Shown here piece after piece: positions 9,584-16,829 of a stretch of DNA of 35,484 nt. The notes beneath the pieces were generated by a model. The model did no database searches, was not told where the DNA came from, and worked only from the letters and a program-made list of their open reading frames with translations. This stretch comes from Hymenobacter rubidus (GTDB lineage Bacteria; Bacteroidota; Bacteroidia; Cytophagales; Hymenobacteraceae), in NCBI RefSeq assembly GCF_016734815.1, contig NZ_JAERQF010000048.1, forward strand, positions 1 to 35,484. The letters are read 5' to 3'. The position numbers and the translations under genes are program-made. Position 1 is the stretch's first letter, and the number at the start of each line of letters is the position of its first letter.

Positions 9584-10411
9584 CTAGCGGGGCTTAAACA
9601 CCGCGCGAAACGCTTTCAGAGCCGCCGGATGGTAAATGGTGGCGTGTGTTTCCTGCGGCATAGGCTCGTAGTGCCATGCTCCGGCCCGCGTTCCGGCAGA
9701 TTTCACCATTTGGCGCGTAGCCGTGCTGTCGCCATGGATGCTGGTGGCCAGGTACACCGTCACGGCCGGCCGGCCGGCTGCCCGCAACCGAGTGCCCGCT
9801 TCTTTGGCTAGCTGGCCATTGTTCCACCACAGGCTGGGGTCGAAGGCAATGTAGGTATTGAACATATCCGGTTCGAGGAGCAGCGTTTCGACTACGAACA
9901 AGCCCGCCAACGACTCGCCCACTATGGCCGTCTCGGCCGTGGTGCGGTAGCGCTGCCGGATAAGGGGCATGAGTTCCTGCCGAATGAATTGCCGGAATGC
10001 CGCTGAGCCGCCCACTTTGGGCGCAATTTTCCGGTCCTCCGCATTGGTGGTGGGGCCGGTCAGGTCGCGCCGCCGCGCCGTGTTTTCGATGCCGACCAGG
10101 ATAAATGGCCTCATCGTACCATTGCCGACCGATACCTGCACCAGGCCCGCGACGTGCAGAAAGTCCTCCTGCATGCCGCCATCGGGCATATACAGCACCG
10201 GCAGCCGCAGCTTCGCCGAATCGGCGTAGCCCGGCGGTAGGTACACGTTGATGCGCCGGGTTTCGCTCAGCACCTTCGACTCAATGGTGAACGTTTGGCC
10301 GATTACCAACGGGGCTGGCTCCGTAGCAGGTCGAAGGGCCTGACCATGCGCCGCGCCAGCCCACATCAGCCCTACTAGCAACAAGGAAACCACTTGGGTC
10401 TTGGGCATCAT
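9584..10411 (-). CDS. Secreted alpha/beta-hydrolase (esterase D / Fes-IroE type, PF00756)
   Basis: A 275-residue exported serine hydrolase. A signal peptide (VVSLLLVGLMWAGAAHGQA) precedes the mature domain. INVYLPPGY and LPVLYMPDGG are the opening strands of the putative-esterase fold, and GESLAGLF holds the nucleophile elbow with S167. The histidine in QETHATIYHPAAL near the end is the likely third triad member. Relatives hydrolyse ferric siderophores, formyl-glutathione or feruloyl esters, and no substrate can be assigned here. The start could be either of two adjacent ATG codons. It is followed on the same strand direction upstream by the ABC binding protein (59-base gap), so co-transcription is possible. 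Confidence 0.85.
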   Translation of the reverse strand: MMPKTQVVSLLLVGLMWAGAAHGQALRPATEPAPLVIGQTFTIESKVLSETRRINVYLPPGYADSAKLRLPVLYMPDGGMQEDFLHVAGLVQVSVGNGTMRPFILVGIENTARRRDLTGPTTNAEDRKIAPKVGGSAAFRQFIRQELMPLIRQRYRTTAETAIVGESLAGLFVVETLLLEPDMFNTYIAFDPSLWWNNGQLAKEAGTRLRAAGRPAVTVYLATSIHGDSTATRQMVKSAGTRAGAWHYEPMPQETHATIYHPAALKAFRAVFKPR

Positions 10412-10470
10412 TGGTTAACAAGGTTGGTGAATTGGATAGGGCTCAGGGGCATATTCGCTTTCCTTTACGC

Positions 10471-12267
10471 CTACTCTTTGCGTACCCGCTCCAGCAGCAG
10501 CTGGTTCATGGGGTTCGGTGTTAGGCCGCGTACGTTATTCTGCGTGAGGCGCACCACTTCATCGTAATACAGGCTGATAACGGGCGACTCTTCCACCACA
10601 ATTCGGTCCATAGCCTGGTAAAGGGCCGTGCGCCGGGCCACATCCTGGGTGCGGCGGGCTTCGTCGTAGAGTTTGTCGTAGGCGGCGTTTTTGAAGTGGG
10701 TTTTGTCGGGGCCGGCGGGGCTGAAGTTGGGGCTGTAGAACAGGGCCAGGTAATTTTCGGCGTCGGGGTAGTCGCCCAGCCAGCTTTTGGCGAAAAAGGC
10801 CACCCGGCCGTTGTCCACCAAATCCTGCTGCGCGGCCGATTGGTTGATATCAATCTGCACCTGCACGCCTACGTCGGCCCACTGCTTTTGCAGGTACTCG
10901 CCTATCTCCTTGCGTTCCAGCACCGTGCTGAGGCGCAGCTTCAGCGGCCGCTGCGGGACGTAGCCAGCGGCGCGCAGCAGCTGGCGCGCCTTTTGCGGCT
11001 GGTAGCTGTAGCCGGGCACTTCCTTTTCAGAAAATGACGGCAGCGCCGTGGGCACGAAGCCCGACGTGCCGGGATGACCCACGCGGTTGAGCAGGTAGGT
11101 CAGCATCTCGGGTTTGTTTAGGGCATAGTTGAGGGCTTGGCGCACGCGCTTGTCGCGCAGGGCCCGGCCTTGTACGGCCTGCTCACCAATCAAATTGGCC
11201 GAATCAAGCTGAATGCCCAGATACTCGGTGTTCAGATATGGCGCTTTCTGCACCGTAAACTTGCCTTCAAAATCAGCCCGAATAGTGCCGTCCGGGTGCA
11301 TAATCAGGTCGCGCGAGCCGGCCCGGATGCCGGAGAGGAAATCCAGCTTGCCCTGCATAAAAGTCAGGAACTCCGTCTTGCGGTCGGGCAAAAAGCTCAC
11401 CGCCACGGCGTCGAGGTAAGGCAAGGCGCGGCCTTTCTCGTCGCGCCGCCAGTAGCTGGGGTTGCGCTCGTAGAGCAGCACGTTGCCCTCATCCCAGAGC
11501 TTGAACCGAAACGGCCCCGTGCCCACCGGGTGCTCGCGGAAGTCCTTGCCGTATTTCTCTACGGCCTCATGCGGCACCACGTAGGCATAGGGCATGGTGA
11601 GGATGCCCAGGAACGGAATGAACGGCTCCTTCAGGTGAATGCGGAATGTGGAATCATTCACCGCCACAAAAGCCGTGTCGCTGATGCTGCCATCAGGCTT
11701 CTCCAGCACCTTGCCCCGGAAAATCCAGCCGCCGGAGCTGGCCGTAGCTGGGTCGAGGATGCGCTTGAAACTGTAAACAAAATCCTGAGCGACAACCCGA
11801 CGCGTGGCAACGGGAGAAGTTTCGGTGCCATATTTTTCTACATCGGCCCTACTTCGGCCCGGATGGTCTTTCAGTTCCTGGTCGATTAGTGCTTTCGTGT
11901 CGGCATCCGAAGACTGAAATACCTCCTCATTATCATGAAAGAAAACGTTCTGGCGCAACGCAAAGGTGTAGGTGCGCCCATCGGGCGAAATGCTGTAGCG
12001 CCGGGCCAGCGCCGGCACCGGCAGCAGGGCCGAATCCAGCTCCATCAACCCGTTATAAAGCTGCGACACGGCCCAGGAATTGGCCTGGTTGCGGGCAAAA
12101 GCGGGGTCGAGCGACGACAGGGCCTCGGGCTGGTTGTAGCGGAATACGCGGCGCTCGTCGGCAGCCGAGCGGGCCGCGTCGTGGCAACCAGCCAGCGCCA
12201 GCGCGCCCACCGAAAATCCAAACAGTTTAGCCGAGCAGCCAGCCCAACGAGCCAAAAAAGGGGCCAT
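10471..12267 (-). CDS. Peptide/nickel-type ABC substrate-binding lipoprotein (SBP family 5)
   Basis: A 598-residue extracytoplasmic solute-binding protein of the DppA/OppA type. The N-terminal signal ends in a lipobox LALAGC with C28. The fold begins FRYNQPEALSSLDPAFA, followed by YNGLMELD and later LRDKRVRQALNYALNK and the DIN...DYPDAENYLALFYSPN region, all typical of family 5. An insertion rich in D/E/R between FFHDNEEVF and VAQDFVYSFKRILDP (about residues 110-165) is longer than in enterobacterial DppA. No permease or ATPase genes lie nearby, so its transporter partners are elsewhere or it works with a shared one. The ligand is most likely an oligopeptide, by family inference only. Confidence 0.9.
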   Translation of the reverse strand: MAPFLARWAGCSAKLFGFSVGALALAGCHDAARSAADERRVFRYNQPEALSSLDPAFARNQANSWAVSQLYNGLMELDSALLPVPALARRYSISPDGRTYTFALRQNVFFHDNEEVFQSSDADTKALIDQELKDHPGRSRADVEKYGTETSPVATRRVVAQDFVYSFKRILDPATASSGGWIFRGKVLEKPDGSISDTAFVAVNDSTFRIHLKEPFIPFLGILTMPYAYVVPHEAVEKYGKDFREHPVGTGPFRFKLWDEGNVLLYERNPSYWRRDEKGRALPYLDAVAVSFLPDRKTEFLTFMQGKLDFLSGIRAGSRDLIMHPDGTIRADFEGKFTVQKAPYLNTEYLGIQLDSANLIGEQAVQGRALRDKRVRQALNYALNKPEMLTYLLNRVGHPGTSGFVPTALPSFSEKEVPGYSYQPQKARQLLRAAGYVPQRPLKLRLSTVLERKEIGEYLQKQWADVGVQVQIDINQSAAQQDLVDNGRVAFFAKSWLGDYPDAENYLALFYSPNFSPAGPDKTHFKNAAYDKLYDEARRTQDVARRTALYQAMDRIVVEESPVISLYYDEVVRLTQNNVRGLTPNPMNQLLLERVRKE

Positions 12268-12285
12268 GCGAACAGGGAAAGAATG

Positions 12286-12293
12286 TATCTTTG
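12286..12293 (+). promoter_or_regulatory. Putative -7 element of parA
   Basis: TATCTTTG is an exact TAnnTTTG match 152 bases before the parA ATG. No good -33 TTG is present at 19-21 bases upstream. If used, the leader contains the whole family D palindrome. Confidence 0.45.
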
Positions 12294-12315
12294 TGCAATG
12301 CTACGGCAAAAGTTA

Positions 12316-12440
12316 TTAGTTATTAGTTGTCGGTTGTTCGTTGTCAGTTGTTAGTCCGCAAGGCTTAGAAAGTCCGCGAACTAACCCTGAATGCCAAACA
12401 ACCAGCAACTGACAACGAACAACTGACAACTGACAACTAA
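12316..12440. repeat. Imperfect inverted repeat, family D, in the parA leader
   Basis: The left part (12316-12358) and right part (12398-12440) are complementary over about 40 bases with several mismatches, built from TTGTCAGTTGTTCGTTGTC-type units. The right arm ends five bases before the parA start codon. Copies occur at 19321-19406 and, as a single arm, at 35316-35346. Confidence 0.85.
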
Positions 12441-12445
12441 ATCCA

Positions 12446-13252
12446 ATGGGAAAAATCATCGCGGTAGCCAATCAGAAAGGCGGGGTGGGCAAAACCACTA
12501 CTTCCATTAACCTCGCGGCGTCCCTGGCCGCCCTGGACTACCGGACCCTGCTCGTCGACGCCGACCCCCAGGCCAACGCCACCTCGGGCGTCGGCTACGA
12601 CCCCAAGGACATCCAGAACAGCATCTACGAGTGCATGGTGGACGGCATCAACGCCCAGGACATCATCCTGCCCACCAACATTCTGCCCCACCTCGACCTC
12701 ATGCCCTCCCACATCGACTTGGTGGGCGCCGAAGTGGAGATGATAAACCTGCCCAACCGCGAGGAAAAAATGAAGGAGGCCCTGCGCCCCCTCGCCGCCG
12801 AGTACGACTTCATCATCATCGACTGCTCGCCCTCGCTGGGCCTCATTACGGTCAATGCCCTCACGGCGGCACACTCGGTCATCATCCCGGTGCAGTGCGA
12901 ATACTTCGCCCTCGAAGGCCTGGGTAAGCTCTTGAACACCATCAAAATCATCCAGAGCCGCCTCAACACCGACCTCGAAATCGAAGGCATCCTGCTCACG
13001 ATGTACGACGTGCGCCTGCGCCTATCCAACCAGGTGGTGGAAGAAGTTCGCATGCACTTCCAGCAGCTGGCCTTCGATACCATCATCCCCCGCAACGTGA
13101 AGCTGAGCGAGTCGCCCAGCTTCGGCATCCCCGTTATTCTGCACGACGCCGAGAGCAAAGGCTCCATTAGCTACCTCAACCTGGCCCGCGAAATCGTGGA
13201 GAAGAACAGCGTGGAAGCCACCGAGGAAACGGCGGAGGACGAGCGGATTTAA
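12446..13252 (+). CDS. parA: Chromosome partitioning ATPase ParA (Soj)
   Basis: A 268-residue ParA/Soj ATPase. It cycles on and off DNA with ATP and moves ParB-parS complexes. The deviant Walker A motif NQKGGVGKTTTSINLA has both the signature lysine K11 and K16. DADPQANATSG (Walker A' region) and IIIDCSPSLGLITVNAL (Walker B) follow, and PVQCEYFALEGLGKL is typical of chromosomal Soj. There is no N-terminal DNA-binding extension, so this is the small chromosomal type. The start ATG directly follows a palindromic repeat. A toxin-antitoxin pair follows after 12 bases, then parB, so the usual tight parA-parB pairing is interrupted. Confidence 0.97.
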   Translation: MGKIIAVANQKGGVGKTTTSINLAASLAALDYRTLLVDADPQANATSGVGYDPKDIQNSIYECMVDGINAQDIILPTNILPHLDLMPSHIDLVGAEVEMINLPNREEKMKEALRPLAAEYDFIIIDCSPSLGLITVNALTAAHSVIIPVQCEYFALEGLGKLLNTIKIIQSRLNTDLEIEGILLTMYDVRLRLSNQVVEEVRMHFQQLAFDTIIPRNVKLSESPSFGIPVILHDAESKGSISYLNLAREIVEKNSVEATEETAEDERI

Positions 13253-13264
13253 TTATCCATCAAA

Positions 13265-13498
13265 ATGTACACCTCCCTCACCCACCCGCTAATTGGAATC
13301 GACCCGGAAATCCGGTTTGGGCGGGCATGTATCATTGGCACCCGCATCAGCGTCGATGATGTGCTGGGCTGGCTCGGTAATGGCATGAGTAACGCCGACA
13401 TCATCGAAGATTTTCCGGAGCTGGATGAAGAGTTGATTCGGGCCTGCCTGCGCTTTGCGGCCGACCGCCAGCGCCACACCCGATTAGTGGCCCGGTGA
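13265..13498 (+). CDS. DUF433 family antitoxin
   Basis: A 77-residue protein with the DUF433 core. Features are IDPEIRFGRACIIGTRISV, then VLGWLGNGMSNADIIEDFPEL and a helix ending in ACLRFAADRQR. These proteins are winged-helix-like and act as VapB-type antitoxins when paired with PIN-like toxins. The reading frame ends inside the next gene, with a four-base GTGA overlap, which is the normal gene order (antitoxin first) and coupling for such modules. It starts 12 bases after parA, so it is probably read through from parA; no separate promoter is evident. By family knowledge it would bind both the toxin and its own promoter region. Confidence 0.88.
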   Translation: MYTSLTHPLIGIDPEIRFGRACIIGTRISVDDVLGWLGNGMSNADIIEDFPELDEELIRACLRFAADRQRHTRLVAR

Positions 13499-13830
13499 AG
13501 CTGCTGATTGACCAGAACCTGTCGTACCGCTTGGTAAAACCCTTGCAGGCGCAGTTTCCAGGCACGGAACAGGTGCGCCGGCTGGGTTTAACCAACAGCC
13601 GCGACACCAACATTTGGGACTATGCTCGTCAGAACGATTTTGTAATTCTGACGCAAGACGAAGACTTTTTCGACCTGAGTTCATTGCGGGGCGCGCCGCC
13701 CAAAGTTCTTCTGCTCAGAACCGGTAACCTACCCAGCGCGGAGGTAGTAGCCCTGCTGCAAAGCCAATTGCTGCTGATTTACACGCTACTGGCGCCCGAA
13801 AGCGAAGTAAATTGCCTTGAACTGACGTAG
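13495..13830 (+). CDS. PIN-like (DUF5615 / Mut7-C type) toxin
   Basis: A 111-residue small PIN-fold protein. Conserved acidic residues are at D6 (MKLLIDQNLS), D42 and the DEDFFD cluster (D55, D57, D60), which fit the metal-binding site of PIN ribonucleases. DUF5615 proteins are found next to DUF433 antitoxins and are thought to act like VapC RNases. The start is GTG, and its last two bases form the antitoxin stop, so translation is coupled. The frame is intact and catalytic residues are present, so it may be active. The RNA target is unknown. The gene ends 98 bases before parB. Confidence 0.87.
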   Translation: MKLLIDQNLSYRLVKPLQAQFPGTEQVRRLGLTNSRDTNIWDYARQNDFVILTQDEDFFDLSSLRGAPPKVLLLRTGNLPSAEVVALLQSQLLLIYTLLAPESEVNCLELT

Positions 13831-13855
13831 CTGCGTTTCCGCCAAACTTAACGGC

Positions 13856-13885
13856 TTGCCCTTCGCCCAACAATCCGTAATTTTG
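13856..13885 (+). promoter_or_regulatory. Putative parB promoter
   Basis: TTG (13856-13858), a 19-base spacer, then TAATTTTG (13878-13885) fits the Bacteroidota -33/-7 pattern. It lies between the toxin gene and parB, so parB need not depend on transcription through the cassette. Confidence 0.65.
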
Positions 13886-13928
13886 ACATCCGTTGCCGCG
13901 TGCCTTTTATGGGCCCGGCCGATGAATT

Positions 13929-14912
13929 ATGGCTCTAGAGAAGAACGAAGAGAAATTGCAAGCTGCCCTGGCTGCCGCCGCCGCAGTAAAACGCAAGGGT
14001 GGGCTGGGCCGGGGCCTCAACGCCCTGATTGAAGGCAGCTACGACAAAAAGGGCGACCGGCCCGGCTCCAGTGACCGGCTGGTGTCGCACCCCGTCAACT
14101 CGGTGGGCTTTATTTCCGTCGAGCACATCGAGGCCAACCCCTACCAGCCCCGCACCCATTTCGACCAGCAAGCGCTGCAGGAACTGGCCGACAGCATTAA
14201 GATTCAAGGCATCATCCAGCCCGTAACGCTGCGCCAGCTTGGCACCAATTCCTACCAGCTCATTTCGGGCGAGCGCCGCTTGCAGGCCTCCAAGCTGGCA
14301 GGTCTGGAGACGATTCCGGCCTACATCCGCAAGGCCGACGACCAGCAGATGCTGGAAATGGCCCTGATTGAGAACATTCAGCGCGAAAACCTGAATGCCA
14401 TCGAAATTGCCCTCAGCTACCAGCGCCTGCTGAGCGAGTGCAACCTGCGCCAGGAAGAGTTGGGCGACCGGGTAGGCAAAAACCGCTCGACCGTGACCAA
14501 CTACCTGCGCCTGCTCAAGCTGCCGCCCGACGTGCAGATTGGCCTGCGCGACGCCGAAATCAGCATGGGCCACGCCCGCGCCCTCATCGGCCTCGACGAT
14601 GCCAAAGCCCAGGTGGAGCTGTTCCGCAAAATCGTGGCCGAGGAGCTTTCCGTGCGCCGCGTGGAGGAGTTGGTGCGCGCCGGTTTTGGCCGCAGCACCG
14701 ATGGCCAGAAAGCCAGCCCCAACGGCAGCAACGCCCCGGCCCAGCCGGCCGTGCCCGTAGCCGAAATCCGCCGGGCCGAGCGCCACCTCACCGACCGGTT
14801 TGGCTCGCGCGTGCAGGTGCGGCCGACGGCCAAGGGCAACGGCGAGATTAAAATTGCCTTCGATTCGGTGGAAGACATGCAGCGCATTCTGCACATTCTG
14901 CAACCCTCCTAA
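13929..14912 (+). CDS. parB: Chromosome partitioning protein ParB (Spo0J)
   Basis: A 327-residue ParB, a CTP-dependent DNA clamp that loads at parS sites and is moved by ParA. The N-terminal region has the KGGLGRGLNALI segment, typical of the ParA-contact end. The ParB/sulfiredoxin domain runs through ISVEHIEANPYQPRTHFD to the CTP-binding GERR motif (residues 114-117). Next come ALIENIQRENLNAIE, the helix-turn-helix LGDRVGKNRSTVTNYLRLL, and GHARALIGL. A linker leads to the C-terminal dimerisation domain, where RHLTDRFGSRVQV is the start. The stop codon forms the first bases of a long palindrome. No convincing parS was found in the window. Confidence 0.97.
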   Translation: MALEKNEEKLQAALAAAAAVKRKGGLGRGLNALIEGSYDKKGDRPGSSDRLVSHPVNSVGFISVEHIEANPYQPRTHFDQQALQELADSIKIQGIIQPVTLRQLGTNSYQLISGERRLQASKLAGLETIPAYIRKADDQQMLEMALIENIQRENLNAIEIALSYQRLLSECNLRQEELGDRVGKNRSTVTNYLRLLKLPPDVQIGLRDAEISMGHARALIGLDDAKAQVELFRKIVAEELSVRRVEELVRAGFGRSTDGQKASPNGSNAPAQPAVPVAEIRRAERHLTDRFGSRVQVRPTAKGNGEIKIAFDSVEDMQRILHILQPS

Positions 14913-15047
14913 AGCGGTTCTCAAGTTGGTGTACAGACGACAGGCAGTAGCGCGAACTGTGCAGTTCGCGTCCCCGCGCCGTTAGCTCGTTCTAGGACGC
15001 GAACTACACAGTTCGCGCTACTATACACCAACCCGAGAACCGCTTTA
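14910..15047. repeat. Outer inverted repeat beginning at the parB stop codon
   Basis: Arms of 24 bases (14910-14933 and 15024-15047, two mismatches) begin TAAAGCGGTTCTC. The first three bases are the parB stop codon. The arms enclose a separate family E palindrome. The whole could act as a terminator or as an mRNA 3'-end stabiliser. Confidence 0.88.
14946..15022. repeat. Inner inverted repeat, family E
   Basis: Arms of 28 bases with one mismatch (14946-14973 and 14995-15022) begin AGTAGCGCGAACTGTG; each arm contains its own palindrome GCGAACTGTGCAGTTCGC. A related element with GGACTC in place of GAACTG lies at 20191-20267. Confidence 0.9.
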
Positions 15048-15120
15048 GATGGCGCGCATTGCCTTTTGCCTGACGGTTTGAATGCGCTAAAATTTGGCGT
15101 TTTCCGTTAGCAGGTTTGCC

Positions 15121-15873
15121 ATGAAGAAACTGTATTTCCACGTCACGAAGCTGTTAATCGGGTTGGGCTTGCTGCTGGCCAGCCATGCCGGGCAGGCGCA
15201 GGTGTTCACCCCTACCAGCCCGACTGCCGACCCGGCTACCATTCTGGCCGACACTACCGAACGGCGCGAAATAGTAGTGACGCCCGCTGCCAAAAAGCAG
15301 AAAGCCGCCGCCGACTCAGCCAAGCGCACGGAGCACATGTTCCGGGCGTTTGGCTACAAAGGCATCCGCCTCACGCGCCCCGGCAAGGCGGCCATGCTGG
15401 CGTTGGTGCTGCCCGGCGCGGGTCAGATTTACAACCACCGCTACTGGAAGCTCCCGCTGGTGTACGGCGGCCTGGGCGGCGTGATTTACGGCGAATACTT
15501 CTACCAGACCCATTTCCGCCAGTTTGCCGACGCCTACAACAACATCACCGGCGCCAAAATCAACCCGGAAACGGGAAAGGTGTACAAGATTGGCGACGCG
15601 GCTTTGGGCACTCAGGCCAGCAAAGTTGCCAGCGTCGATGGCCTCAACAGCGGCGTGGTGTTCTACCGGGGCTACCGCGACATCTTTTACCTCTACATCG
15701 GCCTCGTTTACAGCTTGCAAATCGTGGACGCGCTGGTAGATGCTCACCTCAAAGACTTTGACGTGAGCGACGACCTCACCTTTCATTGGGAGCCCACGCT
15801 CATGGCCCTGCCCGGCCAGCCCACGGCCCTGCCCACCAACCCCGGCGTCATGTTTGCGCTGCGGGTGAAATAG
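15121..15873 (+). CDS. DUF5683 domain membrane protein
   Basis: A 250-residue exported protein of unknown function, conserved in Bacteroidota next to parB. The start at MKKLYFHV gives a clean signal peptide ending GLLLASHAGQAQ; a longer frame from 15094 adds nine non-signal residues. The DUF5683 core is KAAMLALVLPGAGQIYNHRY, then LPLVYGGLGGVIYGEYFY, and a second hydrophobic segment at RDIFYLYIGLVYSLQIVDAL ahead of VDAHLKDFDVSDDL. The two membrane-like segments suggest an integral or outer-membrane-associated protein. Its position between parB and dapB matches the common order in the phylum; no function should be inferred from that alone. Confidence 0.88.
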   Translation: MKKLYFHVTKLLIGLGLLLASHAGQAQVFTPTSPTADPATILADTTERREIVVTPAAKKQKAAADSAKRTEHMFRAFGYKGIRLTRPGKAAMLALVLPGAGQIYNHRYWKLPLVYGGLGGVIYGEYFYQTHFRQFADAYNNITGAKINPETGKVYKIGDAALGTQASKVASVDGLNSGVVFYRGYRDIFYLYIGLVYSLQIVDALVDAHLKDFDVSDDLTFHWEPTLMALPGQPTALPTNPGVMFALRVK

Positions 15874-15884
15874 ACGCTTTTTTC

Positions 15885-15982
15885 GTTTGTCATCCTGAAC
15901 GGAGCGAAGGACCTTATCACGTTGAAATACTACAACTTGTTCAGCAGTGATAAGGTCCTTCGCTCCGCTCAGGATGACAAAC
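15885..15982. repeat. Intergenic inverted repeat, family B
   Basis: Arms of 36 bases with one mismatch (15885-15920 and 15947-15982) begin GTTTGTCATCCTGA and end GACCTTATCAC. They match the inner palindrome at 2937-3025. It starts 11 bases after the DUF5683 stop and ends 34 bases before dapB. Confidence 0.92.
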
Positions 15983-16016
15983 TCACTTAACAGATGCCCA
16001 AACAGCTACTCTACGC

Positions 16017-16736
16017 ATGAACATCCTTTTAATCGGCTACGGCAAAATGGGCCAGACCATTGGCGCGCTGGCGGCCCAGCGCGGTTACACCGTGGCGGGC
16101 ATCGTGGACCGGCACTTCAGCCAGGCCACCATTGCCGAGTTTACGCCCGAAATCGTGGACGTGGCCATTGAGTTTACGCACCCCGACTCGGCTTTTGACA
16201 ACGTGCAGGCCTGCCTGCGCCAGGGCCTGCCGGTGGTGTGCGGCTCGACGGGCTGGCTGCACCACTTCGAGGAAGCCAAAGCCCTGACCCAGGAAGTAGG
16301 CGGCAGCCTGTTCTACGCTTCCAACTACAGCGTGGGCGTGAACCTGTTTTTCCACTTCAACGAGTACATCGCGGCCAAGATGAGCCACTTCGGCGGCTAC
16401 GACGTGGCGGTGCGCGAAATTCACCACACCCAGAAAATCGACCAGCCCAGCGGCACGGCCCTCACCGCCGCCGAAGGCATTCTGCACCACTTTCCGGCCA
16501 AAACTACCTGGCGCAACGCCCCTGCCGAAACGCCTGCCGAGCTGGCCATCATCAGCGAGCGCACCGGCGATGTGGTGGGCACGCACCTCGTAACGTACAG
16601 TTCCGCCGTCGACACCCTGGAGCTAAAGCACGAAGCCCACAGCCGCGAAGGGTTTGCCCTGGGCGCGCTGCTGGCGGCCGAGTGGCTGCCCACGCGGCGG
16701 GGTGTTTTTGGAATGAAAGAGCTGCTGGATTTGTAA
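16017..16736 (+). CDS. dapB: 4-hydroxy-tetrahydrodipicolinate reductase
   Basis: A 239-residue DapB, which catalyses the NAD(P)H-dependent reduction step of the diaminopimelate/lysine pathway. The Rossmann start is NILLIGYGKMGQTIGALAA. The catalytic region EIHHTQKIDQPSGTAL carries H136-H137 and K140, equivalent to the E. coli active-site His pair and lysine. SERTGDVVGTHLV matches the substrate-loop signature. It is shorter than the E. coli enzyme, as is usual in Bacteroidota. lepB follows after a 93-base gap, so the two may share a transcript. Confidence 0.96.
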   Translation: MNILLIGYGKMGQTIGALAAQRGYTVAGIVDRHFSQATIAEFTPEIVDVAIEFTHPDSAFDNVQACLRQGLPVVCGSTGWLHHFEEAKALTQEVGGSLFYASNYSVGVNLFFHFNEYIAAKMSHFGGYDVAVREIHHTQKIDQPSGTALTAAEGILHHFPAKTTWRNAPAETPAELAIISERTGDVVGTHLVTYSSAVDTLELKHEAHSREGFALGALLAAEWLPTRRGVFGMKELLDL

Positions 16737-16829
16737 TTGCTCCGCCATCTGCCAGTGGCCTTGGTTCCGGCTGGGCTTCTGCTGCGTTTCTTTGCCTGAT
16801 TTTCATTGCCAAGCCCAAGCTTGCTTCCC

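Noticed and set aside
12286..12445. Family D palindrome as a riboswitch for parA
   Set aside because: The same sequence recurs before unrelated genes and lacks a conserved ligand-binding core, so it is treated as a repeat element.
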